Shown here in pieces: positions 15,651 to 24,332 of a stretch of DNA of 64,000 nucleotides. This DNA comes from DATFQE01 sp963733845 (GTDB lineage Bacteria; Actinomycetota; Thermoleophilia; Gaiellales; Gaiellaceae), in NCBI GenBank assembly GCA_963733845.1, contig CAVTEM010000007.1, positions 1,204,715-1,268,714 of the forward strand, given 5' to 3'. Every line of letters starts with the position of its first letter. Position 1 is the first letter of the stretch. The translations under genes were made by a program, and so were the position numbers. A model generated the notes under the pieces. The model was not told where the DNA came from. It ran no database searches and was given only the letters and a program-made list of their open reading frames with translations.

Positions 15651-15669
15651 TCGCACCGGCGATTCCGCC
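15651..15669 (-). promoter_or_regulatory. 19-bp motif copy in the MFS/LuxR divergent gap
   Basis: The minus strand reads GGCGGAATCGCCGGTGCGA, fitting GGCG-N3-TCGCC-SR-TGCGA, the pattern upstream of the sigma factor and small-protein genes and in the same orientation relative to its minus-strand gene. It lies between MFS (15569) and luxR (15728). Confidence 0.45.
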
Positions 15670-15727
15670 AGGTTTTTCGAGGAGCTCTCGCCGGGGCACG
15701 AGCAGAGCGGCGTTACGATCAGCGCAG

Positions 15728-18508
15728 ATGCTCCACGGGAGGGATCTGGAGCGCTCCCGTATCGGCGAGCTTCTCGATCGTGCTCGTGCGTCGGAAAGCG
15801 CCGTCTTGGTCGTCTTCGGCGAGCCGGGCGTCGGCAAGTCGGCTCTCCTGGAGGACGCGCGCGGCCAGGCCGGCGACATGCGCGTGCTCAGCGGCGCAGG
15901 GGTGGAATCAGAGGCGCAGCTCCCGTTCGCCGCCTTGCACCAGATCGTTCGCCCCGTCCTCGAGCACATTGAGAGCCTGCCGCAGCCGCAGGCCGCCGCC
16001 CTCAAGGGGGCGCTCGGCCTGGCGGCAGAGGGAAGCGACGACCGCTTCCTCGTCTCGCTCGCAGTCCTGAGCCTGCTCGCCGAAGCCGCCGAAGAGCGAC
16101 CGCTCCTGTGCCTCGTCGACGATGCGCAATGGCTCGACGACGCGTCTGCGGACGCACTCGTCTTCGTCGCCAGGCGGCTCGAGGCCGAGGGCATCGTGAT
16201 CCTGTTCGCCGCCCGGGAGGGTGAGTTTCGGCGCTTCGAGGCGCCCGGGCTCCCGGAGCTCCGCCTGGGTGGGCTCGGAGAGGAGGCGGCCGGGGCCCTG
16301 ATCGATCGCCACACCGGCATCGCGCTCTCGCCCGAGGTACGCGAACGGCTCGTCGTCGAGACGGGCGGCAATCCGCTGGCGCTGCTCGAACTCCCCTCGT
16401 CCCTGAGCGAGGCGCAGCTGTCGGGCGCCGAGGCGATGCTCACCCCCATCCCCGTCGGCGCCCGGGTCGAGCGCGCGTTCCTGGCGCGGGTCGAGCGGCT
16501 GCCGGCGGAGACGCAGACGCTCCTGCTCGTCGCCGCGGCCGACGACAGCCGTGAGCTCGCGACGGTCTTGCGTGCCGCAGCGGAGCTCGGAGTCGGAGCG
16601 GAGGCGCTCGATCGCGCCGAGGAGGCGGGCCTGGCGCACGCGCGCGGCGCCGAGCTCGAGCTTCGCCACCCACTCGTCCGCTCCGCGGTCTACCAGGCAG
16701 CGCCACTCTCCAGGCGGCAGGCAGCCCACCGCGCGCTGGCGAGCGTCCTGGACGGCGAAGCCGAGGCGGACCGCCGCGCCTGGCACCGCGCCGCGGCGAG
16801 CGTGGAGCCCGATCCGGCCGTAAGTGAGGAGCTGGAGCAGGCGGCCGAGCGGGCGCGGCGGCGGAGCGGCTTCGCGACTGCCTCGCTCGCGTTCGAGCGG
16901 GCCGCAGCGCTGACAGCGGACGAGGAGGAACGGGGACGGCGACTGACAGCGGCCGCGGAGAACGCCTGGCTCGCGGGCCGCATCGAGCGGGCGCTGACGT
17001 TGCTCGAAGCGGCGCGCCCGCTGGTCTCGGAGCCGATCCAGCGCGCGGACGTCGACCGCTACCTCGGTCTGATCGAGATGACGCGCGGGGTGCCGGCCGA
17101 CGCGTGTCAGCTGCTGCTTCGTGCAGCAGAGGAGGTGGCGTCGAGCGACGGCCACCGGGCGCTCCAGCTGCTCAACATCGCCGGCCTCGCCGCGGCCTAT
17201 GCAGGCGACCTCGAGGCGGCTGTCGCGATCGCCGAGGCGGCTCGCGGCCTGACCATCGAGGAGACCCCGTTCGTGCGCATGCTCGCGCAGCTCCTGATCG
17301 GGCTCGGAGACCACGCCCAGCGCGACTTCGCCGCTGCCGCGCCGAAGCTCCGCGAGGCGCTCGAGCTCGCGGAGAAGCTCGATCACGATGCTGTGAGCGA
17401 ACAGCCGGTGGAGCTGCTCTTCGCGGGACGGGCCGCCCTCTACCTCGGCGACGATCAAGCGACCTACCGGACGCACCGGCAGGCGGCCGCTCAGGCGCGG
17501 GCGACCGGCGCGGTCAGCATCGTGCCGCAGATTCTTCCCCGCCTCGCGCTTGCGGAGGTGTGGGCGGGCCGCTGGCCCTCCGCGGCGGCCAACGCGAACG
17601 AGGGCCTCCAGCTCGCGCGGGAGATCGACCAGCCCCATGGGGTCGCGCAGCAGCTCGTGATGCTCGCTCTGCTCGCGGCCGCTCGCGGTTCCGAGGACGA
17701 GTGCCGGTCGCTGGCGGCCGAGAGTCGGGAGCTCGCCTCCGCTCGCGGGCTCGGGGTCGTCGCCGAGATCGCGCAGTGGGCATTGGCGCTGCTGGAGCTG
17801 GGACTCGGTCGGGCAGAGGAAGCGCTGAGGCGCTCCCGAGAGATCTCCAGCACGATGGTCGTCTTCTGGGGTGCGCTCGATCGGGTCGAAGCTGCCATCC
17901 GCGCGGGCGACCCCGAAGCTGCGCGAGCCTTTCTGGACGCGTTCGAGCCGTGGGCGGAGAGCAGCGGTGTTGCCTGGCCGCGTGCGGTGGTCCTGCACTG
18001 CCGTGCGCTGCTCACGGGGGATGAGACCGAAGCCGAGCGCCTGTTCGCTGCCGCGCTCGCCGAGCACGCCGCGGCCGGCCGGCCCTTCGAGCTTGCCCGC
18101 ACCGAGCTCGCCTACGGCGAGTTCCTGCGCCGCGCCCGACAGCGGGTCGAGGCGCGCGGTCACCTGGGAGCCGCCCTCGACCGCTTCGAGGGGCTCGGCG
18201 CGGCGCTCTGGGCGGAGAAGGCGCGGGTCGAGCTGAGGGCGAGCGGCCAGACGGCGCGCAAGCGCGACCCGAGCACGAGAGCCGACCTGACCGAGCAGGA
18301 GCTGCAGATTGCCCGCTTCGTGGCGGAGGGCCATACGAACCGGGAGGTGGCCGCCCAGCTCTTCCTCAGCCCGCGCACGATCGACTTCCACCTCCGCAAC
18401 GTCTTCAAGAAGCTCGGCATCAGCTCCCGCACCGCGCTCGCCCGACTCGATCTCGACTCCGAGGCCGTCGGCGCACGCGCTCGGAGCCCGGCGCTTCCGC
18501 CGGCGTAA
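15728..18508 (+). CDS. LuxR-family LAL regulator with N-terminal AAA ATPase
   Basis: A 926-aa large ATP-binding LuxR regulator (MalT-like class). Domains: P-loop ATPase with Walker A GEPGVGKSA (~residue 38) and Walker B LLCLVDDAQWLDDAS (~residue 130); a helical winged and TPR-like middle region (~280-850) rich in Ala/Glu repeats; and a C-terminal LuxR helix-turn-helix, DLTEQELQIARFVAEGHTN then LFLSPRTIDFHLRNVFKKLG. Such proteins are effector- and ATP-controlled activators. It lies 72 nt upstream of the molybdenum hydroxylase operon, the only regulator near that array, and is divergent from the MFS gene. Confidence 0.92.
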   Translation: MLHGRDLERSRIGELLDRARASESAVLVVFGEPGVGKSALLEDARGQAGDMRVLSGAGVESEAQLPFAALHQIVRPVLEHIESLPQPQAAALKGALGLAAEGSDDRFLVSLAVLSLLAEAAEERPLLCLVDDAQWLDDASADALVFVARRLEAEGIVILFAAREGEFRRFEAPGLPELRLGGLGEEAAGALIDRHTGIALSPEVRERLVVETGGNPLALLELPSSLSEAQLSGAEAMLTPIPVGARVERAFLARVERLPAETQTLLLVAAADDSRELATVLRAAAELGVGAEALDRAEEAGLAHARGAELELRHPLVRSAVYQAAPLSRRQAAHRALASVLDGEAEADRRAWHRAAASVEPDPAVSEELEQAAERARRRSGFATASLAFERAAALTADEEERGRRLTAAAENAWLAGRIERALTLLEAARPLVSEPIQRADVDRYLGLIEMTRGVPADACQLLLRAAEEVASSDGHRALQLLNIAGLAAAYAGDLEAAVAIAEAARGLTIEETPFVRMLAQLLIGLGDHAQRDFAAAAPKLREALELAEKLDHDAVSEQPVELLFAGRAALYLGDDQATYRTHRQAAAQARATGAVSIVPQILPRLALAEVWAGRWPSAAANANEGLQLAREIDQPHGVAQQLVMLALLAAARGSEDECRSLAAESRELASARGLGVVAEIAQWALALLELGLGRAEEALRRSREISSTMVVFWGALDRVEAAIRAGDPEAARAFLDAFEPWAESSGVAWPRAVVLHCRALLTGDETEAERLFAAALAEHAAAGRPFELARTELAYGEFLRRARQRVEARGHLGAALDRFEGLGAALWAEKARVELRASGQTARKRDPSTRADLTEQELQIARFVAEGHTNREVAAQLFLSPRTIDFHLRNVFKKLGISSRTALARLDLDSEAVGARARSPALPPA

Positions 18509-18544
18509 ACCTGAGCCTCGACCCGGGCCGTGCGCGGCTCTTTC

Positions 18545-18574
18545 TTGACAACCGCGCTGCGTGCCGCATTGAAT
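18545..18574 (+). promoter_or_regulatory. Candidate promoter of the molybdenum hydroxylase operon (leaderless)
   Basis: TTGACA (18545-18550), an 18-bp spacer, then TTGAAT (18569-18574). A start site 7 nt downstream would coincide with the ATG at 18581, which has no Shine-Dalgarno, so a leaderless mRNA is suggested. Match to the sigma-70 consensus is 6/6 and 4/6. Confidence 0.45.
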
Positions 18575-18580
18575 CCCTCG

Positions 18581-19390
18581 ATGCTTCTCGCAGAGGTCGA
18601 GTACGCGCGGCCCTCGAGCATCGACGAGGCCCTGCGGTTGCTGTCGGCGCACGAAGGCGCACGAGCGCTCGCCGGCGGCCAGACGCTGACGAACGTGATG
18701 AAGGCGCGCGCGGCGGCGCCCGACGTGCTCGTCGACCTGGCCGACCTCGACGAGCTTCGGCGCATCGCCCGAGCGGACGACGGCGGTCTCGAGCTCGGCG
18801 CGATGGCCACCTACACCGCCGTGATCGCCTCGCCCGAGGTGGGCGACGCGCGGCCGATCGTCGCCGAGGTGTCCGCGCAGATCGCCGATGTCCAGGTCCG
18901 CAACCGGGGGACGGTGGGCGGCAACCTCTGCACCAGCGATCCGACCAACCATCTGCCGCCGCTGATGGCTGCCCTCGGCGCGACGATGACGATCGTCGGT
19001 CCCTCGGGCGAGCGGACGATCGCCGCGGACGAGTTCTTCCTCGGCGTCTACATGACCGCCGTCGCGCCGGACGAGCTCTTGACGAAGATCTCGATTCCCC
19101 CCGCGGATGGCGCCGGCGACGGCTTCGCCGCCGTCACGATCGGGAAAGACGGAACGTGCATCGCGAATGCCGCGGCCACGGTGCAGGACGGCAGCGCGCG
19201 TATCGCCCTCGGCTGTGTCGCCGCCACGCCGGTGGTGCTGAGCTCCGATGCGGAGGACGGCGCGATCGCTGCCGCGCTTCAGGGGGCCGACCTCGACCCG
19301 CCCGGCGACGTACACGCGTCGGCCGACTATCGCCGCCACCTCGCCGGGGTCCTCGCGATCCGCGCGGTGCGGCAGGCAAGGGGGAGCTGA
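18581..19390 (+). CDS. Molybdenum hydroxylase FAD-binding subunit (CoxM/XdhB-like)
   Basis: A 269-aa medium subunit that passes electrons from the 2Fe-2S subunit through FAD. It shows the FAD motifs ALAGGQTLTNVMKAR (family AGGQSLxPxMxxR) and VRNRGTVGGNLC (family T/VxGGxxxH-type), and a C-terminal CO_deh_flav_C domain. The start ATG 18581 fits the family (MxxAxFxYxRPxS) and the likely leaderless promoter; an upstream in-frame GTG/ATG is not needed. It overlaps the 2Fe-2S gene by one base (TGATG). Confidence 0.9.
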   Translation: MLLAEVEYARPSSIDEALRLLSAHEGARALAGGQTLTNVMKARAAAPDVLVDLADLDELRRIARADDGGLELGAMATYTAVIASPEVGDARPIVAEVSAQIADVQVRNRGTVGGNLCTSDPTNHLPPLMAALGATMTIVGPSGERTIAADEFFLGVYMTAVAPDELLTKISIPPADGAGDGFAAVTIGKDGTCIANAAATVQDGSARIALGCVAATPVVLSSDAEDGAIAAALQGADLDPPGDVHASADYRRHLAGVLAIRAVRQARGS

Positions 19391-19869
19391 TGGAGCCGAT
19401 CTCGGCCCAGCGGATCACGGTCTCGGTCAACGGCGAAAGCCACGAGCGCGAGGTGGAGGCCCGGCGGCTGCTGGTCCACTTCCTCCGCGACGACCTCGAC
19501 CTCACCGGCACCCACGTCGGGTGCGACACGGGCAACTGCGGAGCCTGCACCGTCATCTACGACGGCATCGCGATCAAGAGCTGCATGATGCTCGCGGTCC
19601 AGGCGGACGGGGCGGTGATCGAGACGGTCGAGGGCCTGAGCACCGACGACGAGCTCCATCCGCTCCAGAAAGCCTTCGGAGCGACCCACGCGCTCCAGTG
19701 CGGCTTCTGCACGCCCGGGATGCTGATGAGCGCGAAGCACCTGCTCGAGCACAACCCCGAGCCGACGGAGACCGAAGTCCGGCGTGCGATCCAGGGGAAC
19801 ATCTGCCGCTGCACGGGCTACGTCAACATCGTCGAGGCCGTGCTGACGGCCGCAAAGGGGGCTACGTGA
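19390..19869 (+). CDS. Molybdenum hydroxylase 2Fe-2S subunit (CoxS/XdhC-like)
   Basis: A 159-aa small subunit. The plant-ferredoxin-type cluster motif is GCDTGNCGACTV plus a later Cys in IKSCMMLA; the C-terminal helical domain has the second cluster ligands CGFCTPGMLMSAK and NICRCTGYVNIVEAV. All eight cluster cysteines expected for this family are present. It carries electrons from the Mo centre to FAD. GTGA overlap with the large-subunit gene. Confidence 0.95.
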   Translation: MEPISAQRITVSVNGESHEREVEARRLLVHFLRDDLDLTGTHVGCDTGNCGACTVIYDGIAIKSCMMLAVQADGAVIETVEGLSTDDELHPLQKAFGATHALQCGFCTPGMLMSAKHLLEHNPEPTETEVRRAIQGNICRCTGYVNIVEAVLTAAKGAT

Positions 19870-22354
19870 GCGAGACCACCGTCTCACCCGAGCAGGCGCT
19901 CACGGTCGAGGAGCAGGAGGTCAAGCCCGGCTTCATCGGGCAGAACGTTCCGCGGAAGGAAGACCAGCGCCTGGTTCAGGGCGAGGGCGTCTTCGTGGAC
20001 GACGTCAAGCGGCACGGCATGGCGTACGTGCACTTCGTGCGGTCGCCGTACGCACACGCGGCGATCACGCGGATCGACGTGTCGAAAGCCGTCGAGCTCG
20101 AGGGTGTCTACGGGACCCTGATCGGCGAGGAGGTCGCCGCGATAAGCGACGCGTTCTTCCAGATCGCGCCGCCCCCCGGTGGGCACGTCAAGGACTTCGC
20201 GCTCGCCCGTCGGCCGCGTTCGGCACGTCGGCGAGCCGGTCGTCGCCGTGGCCGCGACGACGCGCGAGCTCGCGCGCGACGCCGCCGACCTCGTGGAGGT
20301 GGACTACGAACCGCTCGAGCCGGTGCTCGACGCCGGAGCGGGCGGCCGACCCCTCGTCGCCGCTCCTGCACGAGGACGTCGGCTCGAACGTGATCTGGTC
20401 GGGCGAGTTCGACTACGGCGACTACGACGCGGCGCTCGCCGAGGCGGACAAGGTCGTGCGGATCAAGCGCCTGCACTTCGACCGCTTCTCCTCAACGCCG
20501 CTCGAGACCAGCGGCGCGGTCGTCGAGTACAACCGCGGCACCGCGCAGTGGACGATCCACTCGAACAACCAGTTCCCGGGCTTCGCCCAGATCATGATGG
20601 CGCCGGCCCTGCGAGTCGGGATCGACAAGCTCCGCTTCGTCTCACAGGACATCGGCGGCGGGTTCGGCAACAAGATCTGCACGCACGTCCAGCTGGTCGC
20701 GCTCTGCCTGCTCGCGCGGAAGCTGAAGCGCCCCGTGCAGTGGACCGAGTGGCGCACCGACCAGCACACGGCGAACTCGCACGGCAACGAGCGCGTGTTC
20801 CTCGACGTCGAGGTGCCGGTGAAGGCGGACGGGACGATGCTCGGCTTCCGGGCGCGGATGCTCGACGACTGCGGTGCGTGGACCCGCTACGAGCCGCTCG
20901 GCTGCATCATCTGGGCGCAGGTCACGCCGGGCGTCTACCGCTGGCGGAACGTCCGGGTCGACTTCACGCAGGTCTGCACGAACAAGTCGCCGTGCGGCCC
21001 GAACCGCGGCTACTCGCGGATGCAGCACCTCTGGTTCACGGAGCGCGTGATCGACATCGTCGGACGCGAGCTCGGGATCGACCCGGTCGAGATCCGCAAG
21101 CGCAACTACATCCGCTCCGACGAGATGCCCTACGAGACGCCCAACGGCTGTATCTACGACTCCGGCGACTACGCGGCCTGCCTCGACCAGGCGCTCGAGC
21201 TGATCGGCTACGAGGGGATCGAGGAGCGGCGGCGCGACGCCGAGGCCCGCGGGAAGCTGCTCGGCGTCGGCATCGGCTCGACGCTCGACTCGGGCACGAA
21301 CAACTTCGGCCAGTCGACGATTCTCAACCCGGAGCTGCAGTTCTCGGGCAACAACGAGGTCGCGACGGTCAAGCTCGACATCTTCGGCGAGATCGTCGTC
21401 ACGCTCGGGACGACACCGCAGGGCCAGAGCCACGAGACGACCGCGGCGCAGGTGGTCTCGGACATCCTCGGGGTCAGCCCCGACATGGTCACGGTCCGGG
21501 CCGGCCACGACAGCTACTGGAACTCCCACGCCGGCTTCTCCGGAACCTATGCCAGCCAGTTCGCGGTCACCGGGCTGGGCGCGGTCAAGGGCGCGACGGA
21601 CATGCTCGCGGAGGAGATCAAGCAGATCGGAGCCGCGGTCCTCGGCGCCGAGTCGACCGACGACGTCCACCTCGAGGGCGGCTTCGTCAAGCGGAACGAC
21701 AACCCCGAGGCCGCGCTGCCGTTCATGGCCTGCGGCGCGATCGTGAACGCGAACAACGCGGTGCTGCCGATGGAGGCCCGCAGCATCACGCTCAACTGCC
21801 GCTACGTGTACGTCCCGCCGCACCAGCTGCCCGACAAGGAGCGCAAGTACGGCAACCTGACGCTGACCTACGCGAACCAGATCCACGCCTGTGTGGTCGA
21901 GATCGACCCGGAGACGGGCGTGTACGAGATCGTCGACTACAGCGCGGTCGACGACTGCGGCGTGCGGATCAACCCGCAGATCGTCGAGGGGCAGGTGCAC
22001 GGCGCGACGGCCCAGTCGATCGGCGCCGCCACGCACGAGACGTTCCCCTACGACGAAGACGGGAACCTGCTGACGCCGAACTTCTACGACTACCACGTCC
22101 CGCACGCACTCGACATGCCGCCGATGAAGACCGGCTATGTCGAGTCGCCCTCGCCGTTCACGCCGCTCGGCGCCAAGGGCATGGGTGAGGGCGGGGGCGC
22201 AGGGATCAGCGCCGTCTGCGCGGCGCTCCAGGACGCACTCGCGGGGGCGGGCGGAGCGATCGTCTACGACAGCTCCAATCCCTACAACCGGGTCTGGGAG
22301 CTGCTTCGCGACCCCGAGCAGAGTCGCGGCCTGGTCTCCGTGGACGAGCGATGA
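19866..22354 (+). CDS. Molybdenum hydroxylase large subunit (xanthine DH / CoxL superfamily), two frame shifts
   Basis: About 828 aa once one extra base is skipped near 20207 and another near 20335; both repairs restore conserved text (VRHVGEPVVAVAA, then LLHEDVGSNVIWSG). It binds Mo-pterin: QDIGGGFGNKI, PCGPNRGYSRMQ (active-site loop, ~residues 375-386) and the catalytic Glu in GAKGMGEGG (~residue 771). The active-site loop is neither CSFR (aerobic CO dehydrogenase form I) nor GAGR (form II), so CO oxidation is not supported; hydroxylation of an N-heterocycle, aldehyde or similar compound is more likely. Starts at GTG overlapping the 2Fe-2S gene. Confidence 0.88.
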
Positions 22355-22794
22355 GGGTCGCAGGCGAGCGGACGTTCGCGGCGCCGCGTGAGACCGTCTG
22401 GGGGGTCCTCAACGACCCCGGGCAGATGGCGAAGCTGATGCCCGGCGTCGACAGCTTCGACGTCGAGGACGACAAGCACTGGCGGGCGAACGTGAAGATC
22501 CCGCTCGGCCTCGGCTCGCTCCGCCTGAGCATCAACTTCGAGAAGACCGAGGAGCGGGCGCCCGACTTCGCCCGCTTGCACGCCAAGGGCACCGGCGTCG
22601 GAGCGCTGATGGACATGGACACGCAGTTCAACCTCAGCGAGAGCGACGGTGCGACGGCCATGGCCTGGGAAGCCGACGTCCGCATCGCCGGACCGGTCGG
22701 GAGCATGGGCCAGCGCGTGCTCCAGCCGATCGTCAACCAGCAGGTGCAGAACGTGCTCACGGCTCTCGACAAGCAGGTGGCAAGCGCAACGTGA
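22351..22794 (+). CDS. CoxG-like SRPBCC protein
   Basis: A 147-aa carbon-monoxide-dehydrogenase subunit G family protein (START-like fold). It starts MRVAGERTFAAPRETVWG and has LNDPGQMAKLMPGVDSF, then a membrane-proximal amphipathic C-terminus without the hydrophobic anchor of classical CoxG. In CO oxidisers CoxG recruits the enzyme to the membrane; here it likely assists the hydroxylase. ATGA overlap upstream, GTGA overlap downstream. Confidence 0.88.
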   Translation: MRVAGERTFAAPRETVWGVLNDPGQMAKLMPGVDSFDVEDDKHWRANVKIPLGLGSLRLSINFEKTEERAPDFARLHAKGTGVGALMDMDTQFNLSESDGATAMAWEADVRIAGPVGSMGQRVLQPIVNQQVQNVLTALDKQVASAT

Positions 22795-23288
22795 GCGTGC
22801 CCGTGACGGGCGAGGAGTTCGTCGCGATCATGTCAGCCTTCCCGACGGGCGTCGCGATCGTCACGGCCGTCGATCTCGACGGGACGCCCCGCGGGCTCAC
22901 GACGAACGCGGTCACGAGCGCGTCCCTCGCGCCGCCGATCCTGCTCGTCTGCCTCGACCTGACCTCCCGCACGCTTCCGGCCGTGCGGCGCAGCGGACGG
23001 TTCGCCGTCAACTTCATGAGCGCAGGCTGCGAGGCCGTCTGCCGGAAGTTCGCGGAGAAGGCCGACGACAAGTTCGATCACGTGCGGTGGGCGCCCGGCG
23101 TCGGCGGCGTGCCTCTGCTCTCCGGGCACGCGGTCGCGATCGCCGAGTGCGCGGTGCAGGACGAGCTGGAGGTCGGCGACCACGCGGTGGTGACGGGGCT
23201 CGTCGAGGCGGGCTCGCCGCCTGCTGCGACCGGCGAGCCGCTCCTCTACTTCCGCCGCGCCTTCCACGGGGCCGGCCCGTCAAGCTGA
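22791..23288 (+). CDS. Flavin reductase-like domain protein (FMN-binding split barrel)
   Basis: A 165-aa protein of the HpaC/RutF type. MSAFPTGVAIVTA is the family N-terminal signature, followed by GLTTNAVTSASLAPPILLV and SGRFAVNFM. Such proteins supply reduced flavin to two-component monooxygenases; the luciferase-like gene directly downstream is the obvious partner. GTG start overlapping coxG; the next gene begins 12 nt after the stop. Confidence 0.9.
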   Translation: MSVPVTGEEFVAIMSAFPTGVAIVTAVDLDGTPRGLTTNAVTSASLAPPILLVCLDLTSRTLPAVRRSGRFAVNFMSAGCEAVCRKFAEKADDKFDHVRWAPGVGGVPLLSGHAVAIAECAVQDELEVGDHAVVTGLVEAGSPPAATGEPLLYFRRAFHGAGPSS

Positions 23289-23300
23289 GAGGATTGGCCC

Positions 23301-24332
23301 GTGCCGCCGTTTCGCATCGGGGTGATGCAGCTGACGATGGAGCCGCTCGAGGAGATGCTCGCGTCGGCGCGCGTCATGGACGAGGTCGGGATGGACACGA
23401 TCTGGCTGGCCGAGGCCTATCCGTGGTGGCGCAAGCACGGCATGGAGGCGCGCTCGTCGACGGTCGTGTCGGCCCTGATCGCCCGCGAGACGAAGCGGCT
23501 GACGATCGGCTGGGGGATCATCTCGCCCTTCACCCGCCACCCCGTGCAGGCCGCGATGGACGCGCGGGTCGTCCAGGAGGTCGCCGGGCCCGGGCGCTTC
23601 CTGCTCGGGTACGGGACGTCGAAGATCTTCCTCAACAACGCCAAGCGCGGCGACGAGAAGCTGTCCACGCTCGGAGCCATGCGCGACGCGGTCGAGATCA
23701 CGCGCGGTGTCCTCGGCGGCGCCGCGTTCGACTACGACGGCAAGGTCTTCAGCGCCTCCGTGCCGGCGCTCGAGAACGGGGCGCACACACCGCGTGAGGT
23801 CCCGCCCGTGTACGTGGCCGCGACGGCGCCGAAGATGCAGGCGCTCGCGGGCGAGCTCGCCGACGGCTGCCTGACGCCGTCGATCACGACACCCGCGTTC
23901 GTGCGCTACACGCGCGAGAACGTCGGCCGTGACATCGACATCGGCTGCACGATCGTCGCCTCGATCGGCGCGGATCGCGACGAGGGCCGCGACGGCGCCC
24001 GCGAGATCGCCGGCATGTACCTCGCGAACAAGGTTCAGAACATCAAGGGCGCCGCCGACACGCTGCTCGACCTCGCGGGCCTCGAGCAGGACGAGATCCG
24101 GCCGATCGCGGAGGCGATGGAGAGCGGGGGCCGCCTCGCCGCGAAGGAGCTCGTGACGGACGCGATCCTGGACAAGTGCAAGCCGATCGCGGGCACGCCC
24201 GAGGATTGCATCGAGGCGATCGAGGAGTACCGGGACGCGGGCTGTACCCACGTCATGCTCGAGCTCTGGGGCGCGAAGCGACACGAGCAGCTGCGGCTCT
24301 TCGGCGAGCGGGTGGTGCCGCACTTCCGATGA
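23301..24332 (+). CDS. Luciferase-like (LLM) flavin-dependent oxidoreductase 1
   Basis: A 343-aa bacterial-luciferase-fold TIM barrel using FMN or F420. Recognisable parts are RIGVMQLTMEPLEEML, TIWLAEAYPWW, the conserved GWGIISPFTRHPVQ and VYVAATAPKMQALAG, and a C-terminal GTPEDCIEAIEEYRDAGC typical of the MER/LLM group. With the upstream flavin reductase it could be a two-component monooxygenase for ring oxidation, analogous to RutA/RutF; an F420-dependent dehydrogenase is the alternative. GTG start after GAGAGG. ATGA overlap with the M20 gene. Confidence 0.88.
   Translation: MPPFRIGVMQLTMEPLEEMLASARVMDEVGMDTIWLAEAYPWWRKHGMEARSSTVVSALIARETKRLTIGWGIISPFTRHPVQAAMDARVVQEVAGPGRFLLGYGTSKIFLNNAKRGDEKLSTLGAMRDAVEITRGVLGGAAFDYDGKVFSASVPALENGAHTPREVPPVYVAATAPKMQALAGELADGCLTPSITTPAFVRYTRENVGRDIDIGCTIVASIGADRDEGRDGAREIAGMYLANKVQNIKGAADTLLDLAGLEQDEIRPIAEAMESGGRLAAKELVTDAILDKCKPIAGTPEDCIEAIEEYRDAGCTHVMLELWGAKRHEQLRLFGERVVPHFR

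Noticed and set aside
15908..19339. Very long open frame (1143 codons) on the minus strand
   Set aside because: It is antisense to the LuxR regulator and the FAD subunit, has arginine/glutamate-rich composition without domains, and is typical of GC-rich antisense openness.
18581..22794. Aerobic carbon monoxide dehydrogenase (true CoxMSL)
   Set aside because: The large subunit lacks the CSFR active-site loop; only superfamily membership is supported.
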